This document shows, piece by piece, positions 1 through 7,216 of a DNA stretch of 64,000 nt (positions are counted from its first letter, which is position 1; each line of letters starts with the position of its first letter). Origin of the DNA: Chloroflexota bacterium. Its GTDB lineage: Bacteria > Chloroflexota > UBA11872 > VXNJ01. A program made the translations under genes and the position numbers. The notes below the pieces were generated by a model. The model searched no databases and was not told the DNA's origin. It saw nothing but the letters and a program-made list of their open reading frames with translations. Location: NCBI GenBank assembly GCA_026707405.1, contig JAPOWW010000021.1, positions 188,841 through 252,840 of the forward strand, in the 5' to 3' direction.

Positions 1-1130
1 AAGAGAGTGCCGGTTCCACAGGCAAAATCGCCTATGCTCAGGCTTGCCACAGTCTCCGCTTCTGCCCAATCAGCTCCACCGAGAGCGGGAGCCATCGGCA
101 GAGCAAGACTGGCCAGCAACGCGGCTGCGGTCGGAGTCGTGTAGAACGTAGCCAAGAACTCACGGTCGGCAATCAACCTCTGGAAAACCGTTCCAACGAG
201 GTCATGCGACTTCGTCACGCCTCGGATATGCAACTGCTCCGCGGTAGCTGCTAGTAACTCAAGCACCCCCGACGCCGTGACAACGTCCAGGGGTTCTATG
301 ACCTGACGGGCAATGTCGAAGATAGGCCAGTAATTCACAGTGAGTATGCGACGCCATTCTTCGAGAACATCACTCGGAGTAAGACTTCCGCTAGGCGATT
401 GGCCCCTAAGCTGATTGGGGTCACGAACAGTGACCTGTCCCGATGTTCCCGAAAAGGTGTGTCCTCCCAACGCAAATTGGAATATAAGAGCGTTGGCAAC
501 GATGGTCGTTGCCATTCGACGGGTTCCCCTCTTGTTGTCGTCGATTTGATTGAGTGCGGCGGCGATGCGATTTGTTGGAGCGCTACCGCGTGGATATCGA
601 CTGTCGAGCCTGTTCGCGGCGTCAGACACACCATTCTCGAGAAGGCCCACCAGTCCCTCGACCTCAAACGCCTGCAAATTGGCTAGAAAAGTCGCAGCCG
701 CCAGCTCCCTCAGGTCACCAGAAACCCATCCCGAAACAGGGAATCTGACCGCAGCCGACTCCTTACGACCGTTCAACACGCAGAACTCCAGATCCCGAGC
801 TCGGGCCCACTCCTTCTCAAGCTCAGGTCCTGGCGCAGCTTCGCGAAATCGTAGAGGTATGCGCACGGCAATTGCCGTTTCAAGCAAATGTCCGCCATCC
901 GAAAGTACCTTGCCGAGCCGGCTCTTTGCGTCCACTTCGACTGTACGGGCGGGATGCACTTCGCTCTCAATCACCAACGGAGGGCTACCTGCCTCAGTGA
1001 CCAGTACATCCGGCTGATCCGCACTTCCACGAATCGATCCGAGCGGCTGGCTTTTCACAACCCAACCGCGCCGCATCCTGCCAAGGCACAGGCCCAAAGC
1101 GGTGTTCATATCGTGTTCAGACGTAGCCAT
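1..1130 (-). CDS. N6-adenine DNA methyltransferase of a restriction-modification or defence system (C-terminus beyond window edge)
   Basis: The minus-strand frame is open from ATG 1130 to the left edge, giving 376 residues. A GGAG Shine-Dalgarno lies 4 bases before the ATG. The last visible residues read DFACGTGTL, the S-adenosylmethionine-binding motif I of N6-adenine methylases, preceded by a helical segment with FLATFYTTPTAAALLA as in HsdM-type and large type II/IIG enzymes. The target-recognition part and the catalytic NPPF/Y motif would lie outside. Near residues 40-60 a PDVLV...LVIESEV stretch resembles a PD-(D/E)XK nuclease core but lacks the usual lysine, so a degenerate nuclease domain is only possible. 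It lies downstream of a small membrane protein on the same strand. The family is clear; the system type cannot be decided from this fragment. Confidence 0.8.
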   Translation of the reverse strand, partial: MATSEHDMNTALGLCLGRMRRGWVVKSQPLGSIRGSADQPDVLVTEAGSPPLVIESEVHPARTVEVDAKSRLGKVLSDGGHLLETAIAVRIPLRFREAAPGPELEKEWARARDLEFCVLNGRKESAAVRFPVSGWVSGDLRELAAATFLANLQAFEVEGLVGLLENGVSDAANRLDSRYPRGSAPTNRIAAALNQIDDNKRGTRRMATTIVANALIFQFALGGHTFSGTSGQVTVRDPNQLRGQSPSGSLTPSDVLEEWRRILTVNYWPIFDIARQVIEPLDVVTASGVLELLAATAEQLHIRGVTKSHDLVGTVFQRLIADREFLATFYTTPTAAALLASLALPMAPALGGADWAEAETVASLSIGDFACGTGTL

Positions 1131-1221
1131 TGAACTCCGATTCTTGCACAGGGCTGCCCGAGACTCAGCGGCTCGGCGCGCAAGGGCCGGCGTCGTCGCT
1201 ATATATGAGTAGAAAGAGAAC

Positions 1222-1461
1222 TTACCTGCTGCGGGAGCGCCGGAGAATCCACCACAGATTCCCGGCCAGAATCAGACCCGCGGCCAGCCACAGGAGCGTC
1301 CCCACTGTCGGGCTCTGTGTAAGTCCCATGCCCAGCCCCACATAAAAGACGACCACCGCCGCGATAAAAAGCAGGACGTGGGCGGATATTCGGATCACTC
1401 GGGGCACGGCAAAGACCAACTCCCACGGATGCCCGCGGAACAGTGCGGGGACGAAAGCCAT
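1222..1461 (-). CDS. Small two-helix membrane protein, unknown function
   Basis: A 79-residue protein with two hydrophobic segments (about residues 24-45 and 52-70) separated by a short polar turn and ending in an Arg/Ser-rich tail, so both termini probably face the same side of the membrane. Amino-acid composition is typical of a real membrane protein. No strong Shine-Dalgarno is visible before ATG 1461. It is divergent from ppk2 and lies 91 bases upstream of the methyltransferase gene on the same strand. I do not recognise a family. Confidence 0.55.
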   Translation of the reverse strand: MAFVPALFRGHPWELVFAVPRVIRISAHVLLFIAAVVVFYVGLGMGLTQSPTVGTLLWLAAGLILAGNLWWILRRSRSR

Positions 1462-1593
1462 CGTATCACTCGCAGGGGATGAGCCTTGAAGAGAACTGGG
1501 CGAGTTGAGCGACGTGTTCGCATCTTCTGCACACGTGGACTCGTTTGGAACAATCAGCCGAGCCGCGTTCTTTCTGTGATCGAGAGTTTGCTA

Positions 1594-1610
1594 GTACGAT
1601 AGGCGCACTA
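1594..1610 (+). promoter_or_regulatory. Possible -10 element giving a near-leaderless ppk2 transcript
   Basis: TACGAT at 1594-1599 resembles a -10 hexamer and sits only 10 bases before the ATG at 1610. No Shine-Dalgarno is present, which would fit a leaderless mRNA. No convincing -35 is seen. Confidence 0.25.
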
Positions 1611-2500
1611 TGGTGGTGGGCGAGGCAGAAGAACGACTCTTTCCGTTAGTTCCGACTGCGGGAATCCCTCGGAGCATCGTCGACAGGGTAAAAGGCGCGG
1701 GTCGACGCGAGGTCATCAGCGACAGATATCCCTACTCCACGAAAATGTCTCGGCGTGCCTATGAGCGCGAGAAGGCCAGGCTGCAGATCGAATTGCTGAA
1801 GATGCAGCGATGGGTAACCGAGACCGGACAGCGGGTCGTCATGCTCTTCGAGGGCCGGGATGCCGCTGGCAAGGGCGGGACGATCAAGCGCTTCATGGAG
1901 CACCTCAATCCGCGCGGCGCGACTCTGGTCGCCTTGTCGGTGCCTTCGGACAGGGAGCGCGGGCAATGGTACTTTCAGCGGTACGTGCAGAACCTGCCCA
2001 CGAAAGGGGAGATGGTGTTCTTCGACCGCTCCTGGTACAACCGGGCGGTGGTCGAGCCGGTGATGGGTTTCTGCACGGCGGCCGAGACGCTGCGCTTTCT
2101 TCGAGACACCGTGCTGTTCGAGGAGATGCTGATCAACGACGGTTTTCGCCTGTTCAAGTTCTGGTTCTCCGTGAGCCGGGAGGAGCAGCTCAGGCGTGTC
2201 CTGGCTCGCGCCGATGACGCGCTGAAGCAATGGAAGGTCAGCGACGTCGATCTCCGATCGCTGCCGCTCTGGAACGAATTCACCGAGGCGAAAAAGACGA
2301 TGTTCGCGGCCACCGACACGAAGGCGACGCCCTGGGTTGTCGTGAAGTCGGACGACAAGAAACGCGCCCGTCTGGCCTGCATGCGCTATGTGCTGCGCAG
2401 CCTGGAATACGATGTCGGCGTGCATCAGCGTGTACCTGAGCCCGACCCGAAACTCATCGGCGCCGCGGAGAATCTCTACGAGAAGGGCGAAATCTGGTAG
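1610..2500 (+). CDS. ppk2: Polyphosphate kinase 2 (PPK2 family)
   Basis: This 296-residue protein has the usual PPK2 length and domain. Walker A is GRDAAGKGGT at residues 82-91 and the Walker B/lid region is FFDRSWYN around 137-144, followed by R/VVEPVMGF. PPK2 enzymes transfer phosphate between polyphosphate and nucleotides in the cytoplasm; single-domain members of this size either make GTP/ATP from polyphosphate or phosphorylate nucleoside monophosphates. The subclass cannot be set by eye. The ATG at 1610 is the first in frame and no Shine-Dalgarno precedes it. It is divergent from the small membrane protein gene and stands alone. Family assignment is secure. Confidence 0.93.
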   Translation: MVVGEAEERLFPLVPTAGIPRSIVDRVKGAGRREVISDRYPYSTKMSRRAYEREKARLQIELLKMQRWVTETGQRVVMLFEGRDAAGKGGTIKRFMEHLNPRGATLVALSVPSDRERGQWYFQRYVQNLPTKGEMVFFDRSWYNRAVVEPVMGFCTAAETLRFLRDTVLFEEMLINDGFRLFKFWFSVSREEQLRRVLARADDALKQWKVSDVDLRSLPLWNEFTEAKKTMFAATDTKATPWVVVKSDDKKRARLACMRYVLRSLEYDVGVHQRVPEPDPKLIGAAENLYEKGEIW

Positions 2501-2751
2501 TGCCGGCCAGGTAAAGGTCTAGCCGGGAGCCTCACGCCGCCTGATCGATAAATCCTGGAACCCACATGACTGAGACCTGGGAACATTGTTGCCTGCGAAC
2601 CATCGAGGCTGAGGTCGTCACGCATCTATTGACACTCGCCGTATTTCGATCTTGAGATTCCAGGGCTTCGATTTCCGCGTCCTGTAGCCTGTAGAGCCAA
2701 GGGGGAGACGGCTTCCATTTGGAAGTCCAGAGCCAGGGAGAAGTTGGCGCG

Positions 2752-3171
2752 ATGCTGGTGAAAGTCAAGCGAGTGGTGGGATGGGCACTGTTCTTCTACG
2801 GCATCCTTTACGCCATGCAGGTCCTGTTCAACCGCCTGTACGCCGACGCGTTTTCGCCGCAACATGTCTACGACGTGATGAACTACTGCACGGCGGTGGG
2901 AATCGCCATCTCGATAGCGGTTGTGTCCGCGCACAAGCGGAGAGTGGGGAGCTCGGACGACTCGCCGGCGGGACGGTTTCTGGCCGCGCAGGCGGGGTTC
3001 TACATGACGATGGCGCTTGCGCTCCTGTACTTTCCGCTCTGGTTCTCGCTGCTCTTCGGGGATACCGTTACGGACGTCCAAAACGTGGGCTGGATACTGG
3101 TGTCCGCGATCAATCCGCTTGTCCTGGGCACGACCGGGTCCTTCCTATGGAAGTCGGTGCGCGGGCAGTAA
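2752..3171 (+). CDS. Integral membrane protein, unknown function
   Basis: A 139-residue protein with about four hydrophobic segments: near residues 8-26, 40-58, 77-103 and 112-130. ATG 2752 is preferred because AGGGAG lies 11 bases upstream; an in-frame TTG at 2719 with GGGGGAG before it is an alternative that adds 11 residues. A polar stretch with HKRR near residue 60 is probably a cytoplasmic loop. It is a single gene between ppk2 and the toxin-antitoxin pair, with about 250 bases free on each side. I do not recognise a family. Confidence 0.65.
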   Translation: MLVKVKRVVGWALFFYGILYAMQVLFNRLYADAFSPQHVYDVMNYCTAVGIAISIAVVSAHKRRVGSSDDSPAGRFLAAQAGFYMTMALALLYFPLWFSLLFGDTVTDVQNVGWILVSAINPLVLGTTGSFLWKSVRGQ

Positions 3172-3372
3172 CCGGCTGCATGGGGTTTCGGGAGAAAGAG
3201 AGACAGTTACATTTCTCGCGGCCGAAGTGGTCGGACGCGATGCGATGAGGATCGCGTGTTCCTTGTAGGTCCACTTCCCTGAACGTGGGCGGTCATGGTG
3301 TAGCGAGGAGCACCGAGAGTCGAAGCCCGCTAGCAGCCACACGGAGTTCCTAAAGCGATCTCTCCGTGATGT

Positions 3373-3386
3373 GGGACTAACATAGT
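3373..3386 (+). promoter_or_regulatory. Promoter-like motif shared with the NOV ATPase gene
   Basis: GGGACTAACATAGT contains TAACAT, a fair -10 hexamer, and the same 14 bases recur at 7159-7172. In both places a GCAGGTCAA string follows 37-42 bases later, just before the start codon. This suggests two related promoters or one shared regulator. Confidence 0.35.
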
Positions 3387-3422
3387 AGAGGGTGTTGAGC
3401 ACAAGACGTTCGAGGCAGGTCA

Positions 3423-3668
3423 ATGATCGAGAGCATCAAGGCTCGCTACTCCAAGGGCGTGATCGTGCCGATGGAAGCGCTGGACATCGAAGAGGGAGCC
3501 GATCTATCCATAACCATTGACATTAGGCCCCCGCTCTCGGACGAGGAGCGTTTCAATCTCACGAAATCGGCCGCGGGGAGTTGGAAGGGGAGCGGCGACC
3601 CCGGAGAGCTAAAACGCACGCTGTACGAAGCTCGACTTAGAGGTTCGAGAGTACAGCCCGACGCATAA
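3423..3668 (+). CDS. Antitoxin, DUF104/AF2212-like family
   Basis: This 81-residue protein opens with an IKARY...GVIVPMEAL...EG signature typical of the DUF104 (AF2212-like) antitoxins, small beta-rich proteins that pair with PIN toxins. The C-terminal half, rich in Gly, Arg and Leu, would be the toxin-binding part. It ends 8 bases before the PIN toxin start, so the two are almost certainly co-transcribed. Such antitoxins normally neutralise the nuclease and repress their own promoter; the motif at 3373-3386 is a candidate promoter. Family call is good; the cognate partnership follows from position. Confidence 0.8.
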   Translation: MIESIKARYSKGVIVPMEALDIEEGADLSITIDIRPPLSDEERFNLTKSAAGSWKGSGDPGELKRTLYEARLRGSRVQPDA

Positions 3669-3676
3669 CTGGCGGA

Positions 3677-4069
3677 ATGCGGTATCTGGTCGATACGGAC
3701 TGGGTAATCGACTACATGCACGGGGCTTCGGAGCTTGTAGCTTGTTTCGACCGATTTCTGCCCGAAGGGATAGGCCTGAGCATCATATCGTTGGCTGAAC
3801 TCTACGAGGGGATATACAGGTCCAGCACGCGACGGAGTGACGAGAAGAGGCTCAGCAACTTCCTCAGCTTTGTCGATGTCTTGCCCCTTGACGATGGGAT
3901 ATGCCGGATTTTCGCGGAAGAACGAAGCCGGCTTCGGGTTGCAGGACTAATGATCGCAGACTTTGACCTGCTTATAGGCTCGACGGCGATCAGCCATCAC
4001 CTTGTACTGCTCACCAATAATCGCCGACATTTCGAGCGAATAGAGGGGCTAGACATCGTCTCGGTGTGA
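3677..4069 (+). CDS. vapC: PIN-domain toxin ribonuclease (VapC-like)
   Basis: This 130-residue protein is a complete PIN domain. D6 in LVDTDWVIDY, E41 in LAELYEG and the acidic pair D95/D97 in IADFDLLIGSTA supply the Mg-binding carboxylates, and LLTNN near 112-116 gives the final strand. VapC enzymes cut tRNA or rRNA and stop translation when the antitoxin is lost. It follows the DUF104 antitoxin by 8 bases. All catalytic residues are present, so it should be active. Confidence 0.88.
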   Translation: MRYLVDTDWVIDYMHGASELVACFDRFLPEGIGLSIISLAELYEGIYRSSTRRSDEKRLSNFLSFVDVLPLDDGICRIFAEERSRLRVAGLMIADFDLLIGSTAISHHLVLLTNNRRHFERIEGLDIVSV

Positions 4070-4131
4070 GCCGGTGGTTGGCGATACGCGCTGGCCTGTG
4101 ACCCCTTGGCCAGTCCCGCGAGCGCGCTGGA

Positions 4132-4452
4132 CTAAATCGCGTCCGGCGGGTCACCGGCCGTGGAGTCTGGAATCTCGACATCGCCTTCGGTTTCAGCGCC
4201 CGGTTCGAAGATTCGATTTAGAAGCCAAACCAGCGCCGTTTCGCGATTCCGCAGGAATGGCGGATCGATCATCGTCGGATGCGCGGCTGGAAGCGGATCA
4301 TCCCGCATCGCCGCGGCGTAGAGCGGGACCGCCACGTCTACCGGCCTGACGATTGCGGACTTGAGCCGGTCCGACCATTGCACGGATAGAAACCCGCGGT
4401 AGTAGATGGGCGCGTCCACCCGCACCTGCCCGCGAATCGTGAAGTCAGCCAT
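4132..4452 (-). CDS. Hypothetical protein, 106 residues
   Basis: The protein begins MADFTIRGQVRVDAP and has a predicted beta-rich N-terminal half and an acidic, Pro-rich tail. ATG 4452 is the first start after the upstream hydrolase stop and leaves a 52-base gap, consistent with one transcript with the hydrolase. No Shine-Dalgarno is clear. I recognise no family; coding is supported mainly by composition and collinearity. Confidence 0.45.
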   Translation of the reverse strand: MADFTIRGQVRVDAPIYYRGFLSVQWSDRLKSAIVRPVDVAVPLYAAAMRDDPLPAAHPTMIDPPFLRNRETALVWLLNRIFEPGAETEGDVEIPDSTAGDPPDAI

Positions 4453-4504
4453 GAGCAGACTATAACCGTGGGAGTGGGTGGGATACGCTCGGCGCCCCCG
4501 GGGC

Positions 4505-5548
4505 CTACTGCGCGGCCCTCTCCAGCTCCCGGAGCATGACCGGCCAGGCGTCGTCGGCGTAGAAGCGGTGTCCGCCGGAGCCAACCACCAGGTGGCATCG
4601 GTCACCCGCGCCGGCCGCTTCGTAGATCGCCTTGAGGTCGGCGAAGGCGCGGCGGGTCGCGTCGATCGGGAATATATCGTCCCGTGCTCCGGCCACGGTC
4701 ACGACGGGTTTCGGCGCGAACAGGCCCATCACGTCGGCCATCTCCGCGTATTGGAGCAGCCCCGGCACGTAGTTGTCGGCGCAGTGGTAGATCGACATCA
4801 GCGAGTCGCGGAAGGTGCAGAAGTAGCACGAGGGCATCGCGTGAGTGATCCGCGGCAGCACCGCGGCTGAGAAGAGGCTGGTAGTGCCGCCGCCGGAGTT
4901 GCCCATGACCCCCACGCGGGACCAGTCGACGTCGTCTCTGGTCTCCAGGTAGTCGAGGCCGCGGTCGACGTCGAACACCCGCTCGCCTAACAGCGTGCGG
5001 CCGAGCATCAGGGCGTGCATGGTCGCGTCGTGACAGCCGTGGGTCGAGACTTTCTCCTGGTGCCGCTCGCGGCGCTCGCCGAATGAGCGCTGCTCGATGC
5101 ATAGCGCCGCGATTCCGCGCCTCATGCAGCCCAGTCCGAAGTCGCGGTCGCCCTCGACTTCAATGGGGGTGACGTTGTCGTCGCGGTCGACCGCTATCGA
5201 GTTATGCGCCCCGGTGGTGTGGCCCTGGACGCAGACGAAGAACGTGTAGGGAGGCTCCACCGAGTCGGGCAGGCAGACGTAGGCCAAAACGTCGGAGTAA
5301 GGCTCGCTCGTGAAGACGATCTTCTCGATGGCGCCGAGCGGGTGCCGCCGCTTCCACAGCGAGCGCACGTCGAGCGGGACTCTGTCGCCGCCTGGCATTC
5401 CGAGCAGCGTCCCGACTTGGCTGCGCAACCGGTCCTGCCACGCGCTCACGTCGCCGCCGTCGAAGGACATCGACGGCGTGATCGAGTCGAGCAGGTGCCG
5501 GTGATTGAGGGATGGCGAGTAGGCGAGGTCCTGTCGGGTGGTCGTCAT
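4505..5548 (-). CDS. Alpha/beta hydrolase (abhydrolase_7 / acetyl-xylan-esterase-like)
   Basis: A 347-residue cytoplasmic alpha/beta hydrolase. The nucleophile elbow is GNSGGG near residue 225, the acid is probably an Asp in GARDDIFP near 298, and the His is in GSGGHRFY near 330. The N-terminal 90 residues form a cap-like region ending before CVQGHTTG, which looks like the oxyanion-hole segment. ATG 5548 is chosen because CGGAGG sits about 10 bases before it; a longer reading to 5605 adds an Arg/Asp/Gly-rich segment that looks non-coding. Members deacetylate or hydrolyse carbohydrate esters and related compounds; the substrate cannot be inferred. Confidence 0.82.
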   Translation of the reverse strand: MTTTRQDLAYSPSLNHRHLLDSITPSMSFDGGDVSAWQDRLRSQVGTLLGMPGGDRVPLDVRSLWKRRHPLGAIEKIVFTSEPYSDVLAYVCLPDSVEPPYTFFVCVQGHTTGAHNSIAVDRDDNVTPIEVEGDRDFGLGCMRRGIAALCIEQRSFGERRERHQEKVSTHGCHDATMHALMLGRTLLGERVFDVDRGLDYLETRDDVDWSRVGVMGNSGGGTTSLFSAAVLPRITHAMPSCYFCTFRDSLMSIYHCADNYVPGLLQYAEMADVMGLFAPKPVVTVAGARDDIFPIDATRRAFADLKAIYEAAGAGDRCHLVVGSGGHRFYADDAWPVMLRELERAAQ

Positions 5549-5763
5549 AGTGCCGGGGCCTCCGGGTCGGTCTCTACATGTCTCGGCGTCGTCGCCCCTA
5601 TCCATCCGCGGGAAGATCCACCCGCGGTCCGGCAGACGCCAGGAGTGAAGCTAGCGAAAATCCAGAGGCACATCAAGGCCGGCTCGCGGGCCGTGTGGAC
5701 GGAGGATCGTCCCGGCCGGGTGGTCACGACCCCCCATCTGCGTGGAGTTCGCAGGGCGCCCGA

Positions 5764-6903
5764 TCAATAGACCCCAGGGAAGATGCGGTACTTGACCCGC
5801 GCCTTGTACTCGGCCCACTTCTCGGCGCCGTATTTCTCGGCGCAGTTGTGGTCGTCAATGATTTGACGCCAGGTGAACAGCGAGACGATGAAGACGAAGT
5901 AGGTCCAGGCCCAGGGATTGACGAAGTAGCCGAATACCAGACCAATTGAAAAGGAAAAGAACCCCTCTCCCATGTAGTCGAAGTGCCGGGCGACGCCCCA
6001 AAACCCGCTGCACAGGATCTTGCGGTCACCGGCCTGAATGTACTCAGGCTCGATAAGCCCGAGGAATTTGCGATCGGGCCAGCGCTTGAATGTGTATTTC
6101 TGCATGTTGGCGCCGCGCGAGATGGTCCAGCCGACCAGAAACAGGGCGGCAGTCCCGATGAGCCAGACATACGTCCAGACGGTCGAAAACCCGGGGTGGG
6201 GGTGCGCGGCCATGCCCCACAGCGGGAGGATGTACAGCCAGCCGTAGACGATCAGGCCGCCCCAGATCAACTTGAACCCGAGCTTCTCGTGAATCAGGTC
6301 GTAGGTGTATAGCTGAACGCGCTCGAAGATGAAGTAATCGAGCACGTAAAACGTGAAAAACGCCGCGTACAGAAAGACGCCCGGATTGAAGTTATCGCCG
6401 AAGCGTTCGTAGTTGTACGCTGCCCCTGACAGGGCGTTGAGCGTCAACATGGTCCCGCCGACGACGTATAAGTACATCTTCAGGTCGAAGCGCTCTTTGA
6501 AGAATGGCAGCTCCAGGGCACGCCCTTCCCACCACGCGACGAACCGATTCTGAATCTCGCCCGGCGGCTGGCTGAGCATCGCATAGGTTGCGAAGATGAC
6601 GCACAGGACCGTGCCGCCAGCCACCGCGTAGAGGGAGGACCGGTAGAACCAGTCACGCGGCATCCCGGTTAGCTCGAACCCCCAGACGATCACCGCGATT
6701 GCAAAGATCGGAAGACCGTTTAGCCGGTAGTTGCGGGGTTCCCCGGTCTCCGGATTGACGACGTAGCCGGTCACCCGCCTTGCAGGCAGTATGAGCTGCG
6801 CCAGGAAGAACACGACGAAGATCACGAGCGGGGTGAGAAACCCCCAAATGGCTTCGGTCCCGGAAAGCTCGAAAAGGTGTCCAATACCAAGCCATTCAAT
6901 CAT
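5764..6903 (-). CDS. ERG4/ERG24-family sterol-reductase-like membrane protein
   Basis: A 379-residue polytopic protein with nine or ten hydrophobic segments. Its C-terminus matches the ERG4/ERG24 family: a CSGFWGVARHFDYMGE segment near 308-323, a DDHNCAEKYG segment near 350, and a terminal YRIFPGVY. These are the NADPH- and sterol-contacting regions of delta-14 and delta-24(28) sterol reductases and the 7-dehydrocholesterol reductase group. ATG 6903 is preferred because GGGGAG is 7 bases upstream; ATG 6918 is the alternative. No other sterol or hopanoid gene is in the window, so the true substrate may be a different polycyclic or isoprenoid lipid. Family is confident, substrate is not. Confidence 0.82.
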   Translation of the reverse strand: MIEWLGIGHLFELSGTEAIWGFLTPLVIFVVFFLAQLILPARRVTGYVVNPETGEPRNYRLNGLPIFAIAVIVWGFELTGMPRDWFYRSSLYAVAGGTVLCVIFATYAMLSQPPGEIQNRFVAWWEGRALELPFFKERFDLKMYLYVVGGTMLTLNALSGAAYNYERFGDNFNPGVFLYAAFFTFYVLDYFIFERVQLYTYDLIHEKLGFKLIWGGLIVYGWLYILPLWGMAAHPHPGFSTVWTYVWLIGTAALFLVGWTISRGANMQKYTFKRWPDRKFLGLIEPEYIQAGDRKILCSGFWGVARHFDYMGEGFFSFSIGLVFGYFVNPWAWTYFVFIVSLFTWRQIIDDHNCAEKYGAEKWAEYKARVKYRIFPGVY

Positions 6904-7216
6904 GACCGAACTCCCCATCCGCCAGTGACGCGGACATTATGAAGATGGATGTAACAGGAGGTCAAAACAGGCCAAGCGGCACGAGGCGCGACAGAGTCAA
7001 CTCACCGCACCTCCCATTGACCGCCGCCCTTCACGAGACGGACCGCCGTCCATCCGTTCGAGTCGCCCCGTTCCCCTGCCTGACAAGGCCGGCTGTTGGA
7101 AGCTCGGGGACAGATCATCGCCGCCGGTTCTGACTGCAGTACCTGTCCTGATGTTCGCGGGACTAACATAGTGGCAGATCGTATGAACTGGCGGCGCAGG
7201 TCAACAACAAAATGCA
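6904..7216. other. Intergenic region between divergent genes
   Basis: These 313 bases separate the ERG4-like gene (minus) from the NOV ATPase gene (plus). The only notable element is the promoter-like motif at 7159-7172; I see no gene, tRNA or terminator. Confidence 0.5.
7159..7172 (+). promoter_or_regulatory. Promoter-like motif before the NOV ATPase gene
   Basis: GGGACTAACATAGT is identical to 3373-3386 upstream of the toxin-antitoxin pair. TAACAT would be the -10 hexamer. GCAGGTCAA follows at 7196-7204, shortly before GTG 7217. Confidence 0.35.
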
